Of a stretch of DNA of 64,000 nucleotides, positions 25,819 to 34,536 are shown in pieces (the stretch's first letter is position 1; every line of letters starts with the position of its first letter). The stretch is taken from positions 24,686-88,685 of the forward strand of contig NZ_JBLWFS010000018.1 of the NCBI RefSeq assembly GCF_048323755.1, written 5' to 3'. The notes under the pieces are model-generated. The model searched no databases. It was not told the origin of the DNA and saw nothing but the letters and a program-made list of their open reading frames with translations. The DNA is from Alkalihalobacterium sp048323755 (GTDB taxonomy: Bacteria > Bacillota > Bacilli > Bacillales > Bacillaceae_F). A program made the position numbers and the translations under genes.

Positions 25819-27231
25819 ATGAATTTTAATTTATATAAACCGAAAAAACATTGGAAAGAAATAGAGATTTGGAAAGATGTAAGTGATGATGAGTGGAATG
25901 ATTGGTTATGGCAACTCACGCATACAATCCGTACATTAGATGATTTAAAAAAAGTCATTAACTTAACCCCTGAAGAAGAAGAAGGCGTTAAAATTTCAAC
26001 GAAAACAATACCTTTAAACATTACACCGTACTATGCCTCACTCATGAATCCTGATGACCCACGATGCCCGGTTCGTATGCAATCAGTACCGATATCAAAA
26101 GAAATAGAGAAAGCAAAGTATGATTTGGAGGATCCTTTGTCAGAAGACGAAGATTCACCAGTTCCAGGACTGACCCACCGCTATCCTGATCGCGTTTTAT
26201 TTCTCGTTACGAATCAATGCTCCATGTATTGTCGTTATTGTACGCGACGCAGATTTTCAGGACAAATTGGCATGGGTGTTCCGAAAAAGCAATTAGATGG
26301 GGCAATTGAGTATATTCGTAATACGCCTCAAGTTCGAGATGTCCTTATTTCAGGCGGAGACGGTCTACTTGTTAATGATCAAATCTTAGAGTATATCCTA
26401 AAAAATTTACGTGCGATCCCACACGTAGAGATCATTCGAATTGGGACACGTGCACCTGTTGTGTTTCCACAGCGAATTACTGAAAACTTATGTAATATCT
26501 TAAAGAAATACCATCCAGTTTGGTTGAATACTCACTTTAACACTTCATTTGAAATTACTGAAGAATCAAAACGAGCTTGTGAAATGCTTGTGAATGCAGG
26601 TGTTCCTGTTGGTAATCAAGCGGTTATTTTATCAGGAATCAATGATAGTGCACATATTATGAAAAAGTTAATGCATGATTTAGTGAAGATTAGAGTCCGT
26701 CCGTATTATATATATCAATGTGACTTATCGGAAGGAATTGGTCATTTTCGTGCTCCAGTTTCCAAAGGGTTAGAAATTATTGAAGCCTTACGTGGACATA
26801 CGAGTGGTTATGCTGTTCCAACTTTCGTAGTTGATGCTCCTGGTGGGGGCGGAAAGATTGCCTTGCAACCGAATTATTTAATCTCTCAATCTGCTAATAA
26901 AGTAGTTCTTCGCAATTTTGAGGGAGTCATAACCACTTACCCAGAACCAGAAAATTATAATCCAGGAAAAGCAGATGATTATTTTGCTCAATATTATGGA
27001 ATAACTGGTAATGAACTTTCGATTGGTATTCATTCCTTGATGAAAGACGAACAAACAACGCTTATGCCAGAAGGACTTCAACGTATCGACCGTCGTAAAA
27101 ATTATGAAAGTGATGAAAGTCATCAAACGTTAAAAGATCGCCGTCAAAAGCGAGATGAAATGAAAAAGAAAAAGTGGCTGGCAGAGCAGCAGAAGACGAT
27201 ACAAAGTGAAAGTAAAAAGGAGGAGAATTAG
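25819..27231 (+). CDS. kamA: L-lysine 2,3-aminomutase
   Basis: A 470-residue radical-SAM, PLP-dependent enzyme converting L-lysine to L-beta-lysine. The SAM cluster motif CSMYCRYC gives C134, C138 and C141; the PLP lysine is K346 in APGGGGKIALQP, and the substrate-binding region GGDGLLVND follows the cluster. Start at 25819 is set by AGGAGG 6 nt upstream; the open frame extends further left but through the sigma-54 promoter. The highly charged C-terminus (KKKKWLAEQQK) is typical of Bacillus KamA. First gene of kamA-yokU. Confidence 0.96.
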   Translation: MNFNLYKPKKHWKEIEIWKDVSDDEWNDWLWQLTHTIRTLDDLKKVINLTPEEEEGVKISTKTIPLNITPYYASLMNPDDPRCPVRMQSVPISKEIEKAKYDLEDPLSEDEDSPVPGLTHRYPDRVLFLVTNQCSMYCRYCTRRRFSGQIGMGVPKKQLDGAIEYIRNTPQVRDVLISGGDGLLVNDQILEYILKNLRAIPHVEIIRIGTRAPVVFPQRITENLCNILKKYHPVWLNTHFNTSFEITEESKRACEMLVNAGVPVGNQAVILSGINDSAHIMKKLMHDLVKIRVRPYYIYQCDLSEGIGHFRAPVSKGLEIIEALRGHTSGYAVPTFVVDAPGGGGKIALQPNYLISQSANKVVLRNFEGVITTYPEPENYNPGKADDYFAQYYGITGNELSIGIHSLMKDEQTTLMPEGLQRIDRRKNYESDESHQTLKDRRQKRDEMKKKKWLAEQQKTIQSESKKEEN

Positions 27232-27234
27232 AGT

Positions 27235-27510
27235 ATGATGAAATGTGAATGGTGTCACTCAAAAGATACACTACAAACGACAAAAGAAGCGTATTGGGAG
27301 CTACCAGACGGATTAAAAGCGATTCAAATTCATAATATCCCGTCTATTCACTGTCAATCCTGCGACATGAACTATATTGAAGAGTCATTGGTTGAAGAGA
27401 TTGAAGACCATTTGTTTCTCATTCATACCCAGGACCTCCCACATTCCATTGGTTATGACACACTTATGAATCAACCACGGATATTGAAAAAAAACTATTT
27501 TAGAATGTAA
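27235..27510 (+). CDS. yokU: YokU-family zinc-finger protein
   Basis: A 91-residue protein like B. subtilis YokU, with two CxxC knuckles (CEWC and CQSC) and the segment AYWELPDGLKAIQI. It lies 3 nt after the kamA stop codon, with AAGGAGGAG inside the end of kamA, so translation is coupled. YokU is associated with lysine aminomutase genes in Bacillaceae; its role is unknown, and a regulatory or chaperone function is speculative. Confidence 0.9.
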   Translation: MMKCEWCHSKDTLQTTKEAYWELPDGLKAIQIHNIPSIHCQSCDMNYIEESLVEEIEDHLFLIHTQDLPHSIGYDTLMNQPRILKKNYFRM

Positions 27511-27548
27511 GAGTGTGGTTAATTTATATATTTTCTGAATAGATGAAT

Positions 27549-27585
27549 AAAGCGGCTGACTCTAAATTCTAGAGTCAGCCGCTTT
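27549..27585. terminator. Bidirectional terminator between the two kam operons
   Basis: A perfect 16-bp stem with a 5-nt loop. It separates the convergent kamA-yokU and yodTSRQ-ablB transcripts, and the ablB stop codon (27562-27564) lies inside the stem. Confidence 0.92.
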
Positions 27586-28386
27586 ATGATTAAGTTGCTT
27601 TGACCAAATACACATATCTTCAAATCCACTACTAATGATGCAGTTATTTACTAATTTTCCTCCATAATCATAGCCTAAGCGTTTAATAGTCACGTTCATA
27701 CCTGGTGACAATGCTCGCGTTAATGAATACATGCAATACACACCTCGATTGAACAATTCCCTCTCTAACCTAGTGATGATGTGTAATAGAAACTGCTTTC
27801 CTCGATAGTCAGGATCAGTCGCACAGTCCGTGATTTCAGCACTTTTATATTCATTAATCATCGCCGAGGCTGCACTCACTATTTTATTTTGATCTTTAAT
27901 AACAACAAAAAAGTAATCGTCCGTCATTATTTTTCTTATATAGCCCTCATCAAAAATCTTGGTCGGATATTTTTCAAACACCTTTTTATATAGTTGAACG
28001 AGACCCTCTACCTCATTATGACTAGCTAATTGCAACGAATACTGGCCTTCTAATGGTGAAAGTACCTTTAGATTTTTTGTTTGTTGAACTGTCCTCATAA
28101 TTTTCTCTTGCTCTTCCAATTTCTTTGAAGTTTTTCGGTCTTTTCCTCTATATTGACTTACAATATAACTATCGAATCCACAAAAGAAACTTGGAATTTT
28201 CCCTTCTAACTCATAGCCTTGTTGAACGAAATGATCAATGTATTCTTTCGTCAAATACACTATGGTTTTCGATGGTTTGTGCTGTTGTTTCAACTGATCA
28301 AGCTGTGCTATTTCTTGTTCCCTTGCAAGCGGAAAATAGGCAACAATCCGATCATTATATGAATCTATTTCGATTTGATTTTCCAT
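27562..28386 (-). CDS. ablB: Beta-lysine N6-acetyltransferase
   Basis: A 274-residue GNAT-type enzyme of the AblB/YodP family that acetylates L-beta-lysine to N6-acetyl-L-beta-lysine, an osmolyte in some archaea and Bacillus. The acetyl-CoA binding stretch is DCATDPDYRGKQFLLHII; the conserved C-terminus contains SLTRALSPGMNVTIKRLGYDYGGKLVNNC. GGTGA precedes the ATG. Last gene of the yodT-S-R-Q-ablB operon, 45 bp downstream of yodQ. Confidence 0.92.
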   Translation of the reverse strand: MENQIEIDSYNDRIVAYFPLAREQEIAQLDQLKQQHKPSKTIVYLTKEYIDHFVQQGYELEGKIPSFFCGFDSYIVSQYRGKDRKTSKKLEEQEKIMRTVQQTKNLKVLSPLEGQYSLQLASHNEVEGLVQLYKKVFEKYPTKIFDEGYIRKIMTDDYFFVVIKDQNKIVSAASAMINEYKSAEITDCATDPDYRGKQFLLHIITRLERELFNRGVYCMYSLTRALSPGMNVTIKRLGYDYGGKLVNNCIISSGFEDMCIWSKQLNHKAADSRI

Positions 28387-28431
28387 TTAATCACCTACTA
28401 ATTCACCGTCGCTAGCGAACAGTTATTTTTA

Positions 28432-29703
28432 TTACTCATCGTTTACCCCACACCAATCAATTAATGTGAGTGCGATAATTTCAGCAACTTCAAACATTCT
28501 CTCAAGCTCAATGTATTCGTTAGGGAAGTGCGCGATTTCGGTTGTGCCCGGACCGAAAACAATAACTGGTATCCCGCCTAATTTTTCTAATAACCCTCCA
28601 TCTGTTCCCCAAGGAGAGGCTTCAATCTTTGGTTCAGTCTGTATTACTTGTTCAAACTTCGACTGAAGGATCCCCATTAATGGATGCTCTTCATCTATGG
28701 TACCAGGTACCCATCTTGCACCGAACCAATCAAGTCCAACTGGTTTTTCCCTAAACCATGGGTCTATTTTCTCAAGGTTTTTCAAGCAAAGATTTAGTTC
28801 TTCTTGAGCATGTCGCATTTCTTCATCTGGTGCTACACCAATCCTACCTTCAATAATGACCTCATCTGCTACGGAAGACGGCCAGTTGCCGCCTCTAATG
28901 ACACCTAAATTAATCGGAATCGGTATTGGCGTATTTTCATAGAGTGGATCTACTATTCTAGCATTTCGAATTTTTTCTAAGTTCTGAAGTTCTTGAATAA
29001 CTATCATTGCTTTTTCAATTGCACTAACACCCTCATAACGAGTGCCTCCATGTGCGGAACGTCCTTTAACAGTCAATCGAAACCACATGGAACCTTGTTG
29101 TCTCGGAAATATCTTCATATTGGTTGGTTCAGGAATGATAGCTGCGTCTGCTTTGTATCCTCGAATTAAGGTTCCTAAAGTACCAGCCCCTCCACTTTCT
29201 TCTTCTATGACACTTTGAAAAATGACATCCCCATTTAATTGAATCCCAAGTTCTTTTAATGCTTGAATCGCTAATAACAGAGAGACGGTTCCACCTTTCA
29301 TATCAGTCGTGCCCCGCCCATACATTTTTCCACCTTCTATTTTGCCACTGTACGGGTCATCCGTCCATTGCGTTACATCTCCTTCAGGTACAACGTCAAT
29401 ATGACCATTTAAAATAATGGATTTCCCTTTGCCAATTCCTCTTTTCACGCCTACTACATTTGGACTTTTCAAGAAGCTCTTTCTCGTTGAGCAGAAATAC
29501 GGATGAGTAAAAATATCTCCTGACACTTCCCATTCGTCAATTTCTAGATCAAGCTTCTGTAAATGGTTTATAATAGCTTGTTGAGCTTCATATTCATTCG
29601 TTTGTATACTTCGGTTTCTAACAAGTTTTTGTAAAAGTTCAATCCCGATGACTCTATTTTCGTTGATCCATGAGTGAATAAGTGTTTGATAATCTTTATT
29701 CAT
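28432..29703 (-). CDS. yodQ: M20-family amidohydrolase/deacylase, YodQ type
   Basis: A 423-residue zinc peptidase of the M20/ArgE/DapE clan. Metal-binding features are LNGHIDVVPEG, GRGTTDMKGG, EEESGGAGT and the late histidine HFPNEYIEL. In Bacillus it is always near kamA/ablB, so a deacetylase acting on an acetylated lysine-derived intermediate is a reasonable inference. It overlaps the end of yodR by 8 nt, with GGAGGGGG as ribosome binding site. Confidence 0.9.
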   Translation of the reverse strand: MNKDYQTLIHSWINENRVIGIELLQKLVRNRSIQTNEYEAQQAIINHLQKLDLEIDEWEVSGDIFTHPYFCSTRKSFLKSPNVVGVKRGIGKGKSIILNGHIDVVPEGDVTQWTDDPYSGKIEGGKMYGRGTTDMKGGTVSLLLAIQALKELGIQLNGDVIFQSVIEEESGGAGTLGTLIRGYKADAAIIPEPTNMKIFPRQQGSMWFRLTVKGRSAHGGTRYEGVSAIEKAMIVIQELQNLEKIRNARIVDPLYENTPIPIPINLGVIRGGNWPSSVADEVIIEGRIGVAPDEEMRHAQEELNLCLKNLEKIDPWFREKPVGLDWFGARWVPGTIDEEHPLMGILQSKFEQVIQTEPKIEASPWGTDGGLLEKLGGIPVIVFGPGTTEIAHFPNEYIELERMFEVAEIIALTLIDWCGVNDE

Positions 29704-30385
29704 CGTTTGCCCCCTCCTCGTACGATTTAGAGTTTTTGAAATCAGGTGGTATTGTTAATGGACACCCCGTTCTCTCTATAACTTCCTCTACTGAATAATT
29801 ACCCAATGTTTCATGTAGAACTAAACCCGAAGATGTTACTTCTATTACTGCCATTTCAGTAATTATTAAATGAACACAACGTGAAGCTGTTAATGGAAGT
29901 TTGCACTCGTTTACAATTTTCGGATTTCCTTGATTATCCGTGTGACTTAATAGAACAACGAGCTTTTTAGCCTTAACAGCTAAATCCATGGCTCCACCCA
30001 TACCTGGTACACGTTTGCCTGGTACAATCCAATTAGCTAAATCTCCTCGTTCACTTACTTCTAATCCTCCTAAAATTGTCATATCAAGCATTTGTTTACG
30101 GACGATAGCAAAAGCCGTTGCACTATCAAAATATACCCCGCCTTTACGTATGGTAATCGGAAATCCTCCTGCATTACATAAGTTCTCATCCTCTTCTCCG
30201 GCAAACGGCTTTCTTCCTGCACCTACAATTCCATTTTCAGCATGGAACATGACCTTCCAGTCTTCAGGTATATAGTCTGCAACCAGGGTAGGGATCCCGA
30301 TTCCTAAGTTCACACACATGCCAGGAGTAATTTCTTTGGCTGCACGCTTTGCCATCCGAACACGGTCTTCTACTCCCAAACCCAT
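29696..30385 (-). CDS. yodR: 3-oxoacid CoA-transferase, subunit B (YodR)
   Basis: The 229-residue beta subunit of a family I CoA-transferase. The catalytic glutamate that forms the acyl-glutamyl/CoA thioester is E50 in FHAENGIVG. ATG at 30385 is chosen with GGGGTGA 7 nt ahead; the TTG two codons earlier is too close. The gene start overlaps the end of yodS by 16 nt, typical of coupled A/B subunits. It would activate a 3-oxo acid made from beta-lysine. Confidence 0.93.
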   Translation of the reverse strand: MGLGVEDRVRMAKRAAKEITPGMCVNLGIGIPTLVADYIPEDWKVMFHAENGIVGAGRKPFAGEEDENLCNAGGFPITIRKGGVYFDSATAFAIVRKQMLDMTILGGLEVSERGDLANWIVPGKRVPGMGGAMDLAVKAKKLVVLLSHTDNQGNPKIVNECKLPLTASRCVHLIITEMAVIEVTSSGLVLHETLGNYSVEEVIERTGCPLTIPPDFKNSKSYEEGANDE

Positions 30386-31053
30386 TTCCAATTCACCCCT
30401 TCACTTTCAACGATAACGTCTACAAACACTCCAGGTGTGACAATCAGCTCTGGGTCGAGACTGCCTGCAGGAACAATCTCTTCCACTTCAGCGATTGTTA
30501 CCTCACCAGCCATTGCCATAAGCGGATTCATATTTCTTGCAGTTTTATCATAAATAAGATTGCCGTATGTATCCGCTTTCTTAGCAAAAATAAAAGATAC
30601 ATCAGCAGTAAGTGGTTTTTCCAAGTAAAAACGTTTGTTATCAATCTTCACCGTATTTTCTCTAGAACTATTGTATGACTGAAGGCCACTGTCTACAAGA
30701 ATTCCCCCAAGACCTACTCCACCTGCACGAATCCTTTCAGCAAACGTTCCTTGAGGAACAAATTCAATTTCTAACTTGTTTTCATTCATTAATCGACCAG
30801 CTACTGGATTGGAACCAATATGGGTTGTAATCATTTTAGCGACTTTGTCTTTACAAACTAATCTCCCAATTCCAATATCAGGGAAACCAGCATCATTACT
30901 AATTATCGTTAATGAGTTGATATCACTATGAAGAAGCACATCAATCGCCGTAGGCGGACTTCCTACACCACCAAAGCCACCAATCATAATCGTACTTGAA
31001 CTCCTTACATAATCGAGTATGTTTTCTTTCGACCGTACTTTCTGAAGTGACAT
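30370..31053 (-). CDS. yodS: 3-oxoacid CoA-transferase, subunit A (YodS)
   Basis: The 227-residue alpha subunit of the CoA-transferase pair, with the glycine-rich CoA-binding loop IGGFGGVGSPP and the family segment FVPQGTFAERIRAGGVGLGG. AAAGGAG overlaps the end of yodT and lies about 9 nt before the ATG. Expected to form a heterotetramer with YodR. Confidence 0.93.
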   Translation of the reverse strand: MSLQKVRSKENILDYVRSSSTIMIGGFGGVGSPPTAIDVLLHSDINSLTIISNDAGFPDIGIGRLVCKDKVAKMITTHIGSNPVAGRLMNENKLEIEFVPQGTFAERIRAGGVGLGGILVDSGLQSYNSSRENTVKIDNKRFYLEKPLTADVSFIFAKKADTYGNLIYDKTARNMNPLMAMAGEVTIAEVEEIVPAGSLDPELIVTPGVFVDVIVESEGVNWKWVWE

Positions 31054-31057
31054 GCGA

Positions 31058-32407
31058 CTAACTCCTTTCTAGCTTAATTATGCTTTGTTCAGTCAAAATG
31101 AATGTTTTAGCGAGGCGCTCTACAAGTTGGTCAATCTCTATTGGTGTAATGGTTAATGGGGGTGCGATTAATATTCCATTGTTATCTAAGCCGTTTTGAC
31201 CAGAAGCAGCAGGATATAACAATAAGCCTGATTCTAATGCGTGATCGATGACTCGTTGACTCACATTCCAATGTCGTGGAAACGACTTCTTCCGTCGGGG
31301 ATTTTCCACCAATTCAATCCCAATAAGCAATCCTTTTCCACGAATATCACCGATGAACGGAAAACGTTTCGCTAATGGCGTTAACTTTTTCTTTAGTAAT
31401 TCACCTTTAGCTTCAACCTCATCTATCACTTTGTTTTTTAATGTATAGCGAATGACCGCTAATGCTGTTGCACACGATTGAGGATTGGCACTAAATGTAT
31501 GACCGCTCATAATTACTTTTGACCCCTCTTCTATCGGTTTCATCACTTCATCCGAAATAAGAGTTGCCGCAATTGGTGCATACCCACCACTTAGCCCTTT
31601 TCCAATGGCCATAATATCAGGTGTTACGTTCCAATGCTCGATAGCAAACATCTTTCCTGTTCTTCCCATTCCCGTCATGACTTCATCAGCGATAAATAAA
31701 ATGTTATAACGCTGGCAAATTTTTTTTATTTTTTGATAATATCCGTCGGGTGGTAATATCGCTCCACCTGCAGCACCAATCACCGGTTCTGCCACAAACG
31801 CTGCGATGTACTTGGCACCTATTCTTTCAATTATATCTTCTAATTCTTCGGCACATTGTAAGTGACATTTTGGATAAGTAGAGTGGAATGGGCAGCGATA
31901 ACAGTAAGGAGGTGATAAGGAAGGGTAGTTTTCAAGTAGCGGTTCAAATCGTTCGCGACGTGTAATAAAACCTGATAATGATAAAGCACCGATCGTTATC
32001 CCATGATAGCTTAATCGCCTTGAAAGAAATAATTGTTTTTCTGGTCGCTGTTTTTCTTGCCAATATTGAAGGGCGACTTTCATGGCCGTCTCGATTGCTT
32101 CTGTACCACTATTGACGAAAAAAGACCAATTGAGTGCGCCTGGTGATAATTCACTTAATTGCTTCGCCAGTTGTTCTGCTGGTTCGTTCGAAAACTGTGA
32201 ACGGTATACAAAAGAAACTTTCTTGCTTTGTTCGTGCATCGCTTCGATAATCTCTTGTACTCCATGACCAATATTAGCTGTTACTGCTCCAGAAGAACCG
32301 TCTAAATATTCATTTCCACTTTTGTCATATAAAAAAACCCCTTTACCATAATGAATAATGGGATATTTTTTAGTAAGGAACGGTTGAATTAAATATTTTC
32401 TCTCCAT
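31058..32407 (-). CDS. yodT: Class III aminotransferase, YodT type
   Basis: A 449-residue PLP aminotransferase. The cofactor lysine is in AIGKGLSGGYAPIAAT, and the aspartate contacting the pyridine nitrogen in FIADEVMTGMGRTG. In this context it probably removes the 3-amino group of (acetyl-)beta-lysine to give a 3-oxo acid for YodRS; that assignment is inference from gene order. First gene of the minus-strand operon. AGGAGG precedes the ATG, and a TTGACA about 100 nt upstream is a possible sigma-A -35 without an obvious -10. Confidence 0.92.
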   Translation of the reverse strand: MERKYLIQPFLTKKYPIIHYGKGVFLYDKSGNEYLDGSSGAVTANIGHGVQEIIEAMHEQSKKVSFVYRSQFSNEPAEQLAKQLSELSPGALNWSFFVNSGTEAIETAMKVALQYWQEKQRPEKQLFLSRRLSYHGITIGALSLSGFITRRERFEPLLENYPSLSPPYCYRCPFHSTYPKCHLQCAEELEDIIERIGAKYIAAFVAEPVIGAAGGAILPPDGYYQKIKKICQRYNILFIADEVMTGMGRTGKMFAIEHWNVTPDIMAIGKGLSGGYAPIAATLISDEVMKPIEEGSKVIMSGHTFSANPQSCATALAVIRYTLKNKVIDEVEAKGELLKKKLTPLAKRFPFIGDIRGKGLLIGIELVENPRRKKSFPRHWNVSQRVIDHALESGLLLYPAASGQNGLDNNGILIAPPLTITPIEIDQLVERLAKTFILTEQSIIKLERS

Positions 32408-32603
32408 CGCTTTCCTCCTATATGACAGGTTAACTGCAATCGGAAATGCTTTGAAAATATGTTCGTTCTATTCCTACAGTTTATTCAAGATCAATACTGT
32501 CAATGCCAATGAAAAAGAGTTGCTCCTCATTATCGCTTGATCCTCTCGGTTTACTGCTTTTGAGAGTGTCTAACAATACTAAAGAGTCAACTCTTATAAC
32601 TGG

Positions 32604-32810
32604 TTACTTATAACCTTTACCTTTTGTTAGCATACACGGTACACCTTTACCGATCGCTCCTGGCTGTGACATCTTTTCCATATAGGCAATGCCTCGATTA
32701 CACTTCGTTTTACAAGCGAAACAAACATCAGAAGTTACAACCTTCATATTAAATGCATGTTTGTTCACTTGTGGTAATAGTACTTTCTTTTTTGACGAAT
32801 TTTTTGCCAT
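32604..32810 (-). CDS. Small cysteine-containing basic protein, function unknown
   Basis: A 68-residue lysine-rich protein with CFACKTKC and a later cysteine (GVPCMLTKGKGYK), giving a possible zinc site. The start MAKNSSKKK at 32810 is favoured by AAGGGGA upstream; two ATGs slightly earlier are in frame. No family recognised. It stands alone between yodT and the divergent ykjA-like gene. Confidence 0.65.
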   Translation of the reverse strand: MAKNSSKKKVLLPQVNKHAFNMKVVTSDVCFACKTKCNRGIAYMEKMSQPGAIGKGVPCMLTKGKGYK

Positions 32811-32969
32811 ATCCATTTCCCCTTGCATTAAAAAAGTATAGTAAATGATATGTCAATGAAGGGGTTTTGGTTCATCGCCTATATCGTGAACAAATAAGAT
32901 TTACAAAGTATAAATTTACATTTATTTCAAACAATAGATTTAATACTTTTATGATAGGAGAACCGACAT

Positions 32970-33458
32970 GTGATATACATTCATATCTTTCTTAAAACAA
33001 TACTTATGTTTTCAGCCGGAATTACAGCTTTTCGTTTGATGGGAAGTCAAGCGGTTGGAGAAATGACGGATTTCGATTTAGTCGTTGTAATTGCAATCGG
33101 TGCATTAATGGGAGCGCCACTCGTTGATCCTTCAATCCACCCACTCACTTCCATCATTGCTATTAGTGGATTTGTAGTAGCACAAGTAGTTTTTAGTTTT
33201 TTATCTTTAAAATCGGATCGGTTTGAAGTATTAATTATGGGACGTCCAATCCAAATTATCCGTAATGGGAAAGTAGTAATGAATGGATTGAAAAAAGCTA
33301 GAATGACCACCAATAACCTAGATCAGGAATTAAGAATTAAGGGAATTGAAACAGTAGACAAAGTAAAAGACGGCTTCTTAGAGCCCAATGGAAAAGTAAG
33401 CTTCCTACTGAGTGAAATTCCTGCAAAAATGAATATTGATAAAAAAGAGACTCCTTAG
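32970..33458 (+). CDS. DUF421 membrane protein, YkjA/YetF family
   Basis: A 162-residue protein with about three N-terminal membrane helices (residues 5-80) and a small cytoplasmic domain containing GRPIQIIRNGKVVMNGLKKARMTTNNLDQELR, the signature of DUF421. B. subtilis has several paralogues (YetF, YdfR/S, YkjA, YrbG). GTG start with AGGAG 9 nt upstream. Role unknown; YetF-type proteins have been linked to the spore and membrane, but nothing here is specific. Confidence 0.85.
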   Translation: MIYIHIFLKTILMFSAGITAFRLMGSQAVGEMTDFDLVVVIAIGALMGAPLVDPSIHPLTSIIAISGFVVAQVVFSFLSLKSDRFEVLIMGRPIQIIRNGKVVMNGLKKARMTTNNLDQELRIKGIETVDKVKDGFLEPNGKVSFLLSEIPAKMNIDKKETP

Positions 33459-33555
33459 AAAAGAAGCCTCTTGAAAATAGAAGGAAACTACATGGCTACA
33501 ATTAAAAACCCTTCATTTGTTGTTTCTTCGCTATTATTCTGTTGGAGCCGGTAAC

Positions 33556-34461
33556 TTATAAGATCAGCTGATCAATTTGTTGAACGAGTTTAACAATTTC
33601 AGGTTTACTTACTTGTGCACTCGCGCCGACTTTTTCACCTTTATGGAACAAATCATCCGTAATAAGAGAAGAAAATATGACTACAGGCAGTCCAGCCAGT
33701 CTTGCATTATTTTTTACTCTTAGTGTCAGGTGATGACCATCCATTTGGGGCATTTCTAAATCTGTAATTAATAAATTGACTTCTTCCAATGGGTCAAGAT
33801 CAAGATCACACGCTAAACCTTCAAGGTATTCCCAGGCCGCTTGACCATTTTCAAAAAAGAGAACATTATCATAACCAGCTTCTGCTAACGTATCACTTAA
33901 TAATTTTCGTAGAATAGCTGAATCTTCAGCGGCTACAATTTTTTTTGCTGACCGTTGCCTAGGTCCGAGAACCTTTAAACTATCTACGTTGACACCTGAT
34001 TCTGGGCTTATATCAACAACGATTTTTTCAAAGTCCAGTAATAAAGCCATTCCTTCTTCCATTTTCACGATCCCGATAGTCTGGGCTTGCTCTCCTTGAG
34101 AAAGTTGACTTGGCTTTTCAATTTGTTGCCAAGATATGCGATGTATCCGTGAAACGCTATGAACATGAAAAGCGACTTTGACTTGATTTAATTCTGAAAT
34201 AATAAATTTATCCTGTTCTGGATTTTCAGACGAAGGAAAGTTTAATACTTTTGATAGATTAACAACCGGAATAACCTCTTGACGTAAACGAATGACTCCC
34301 TCAACATAGGAATGTGCATTCGGTGTTTCAGTAATAGGTAGTGGATTAATAATTTCTCGTACCTTTAACACATTAATCCCAAATAATCCTGTACCTACAT
34401 TAAACATAACTATTTCTAGTTCATTCGTTCCTGTTTCTAGTAATATTTTATCATTAACCAT
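33556..34461 (-). CDS. cheV: Chemotaxis coupling/adaptation protein CheV
   Basis: A 301-residue CheW-receiver fusion that couples chemoreceptors to CheA and contributes to adaptation when phosphorylated. The CheW-like domain (about 12-155) includes VEGVIRLRQEVIPVVNL; the receiver domain (173-301) has the acidic pair E179-D180, phospho-acceptor D234 in LLITDLEMPQMDG, and lysine in QVSKPEI. Length and layout match B. subtilis CheV. Monocistronic, implying a motile organism. Confidence 0.95.
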   Translation of the reverse strand: MVNDKILLETGTNELEIVMFNVGTGLFGINVLKVREIINPLPITETPNAHSYVEGVIRLRQEVIPVVNLSKVLNFPSSENPEQDKFIISELNQVKVAFHVHSVSRIHRISWQQIEKPSQLSQGEQAQTIGIVKMEEGMALLLDFEKIVVDISPESGVNVDSLKVLGPRQRSAKKIVAAEDSAILRKLLSDTLAEAGYDNVLFFENGQAAWEYLEGLACDLDLDPLEEVNLLITDLEMPQMDGHHLTLRVKNNARLAGLPVVIFSSLITDDLFHKGEKVGASAQVSKPEIVKLVQQIDQLIL

Positions 34462-34536
34462 GGAAATCCTCCCGTTTAAACCACTTCTTTATAACCATAT
34501 GATAAGTGAAATCATAGTCTAGTACAACAATTATAT

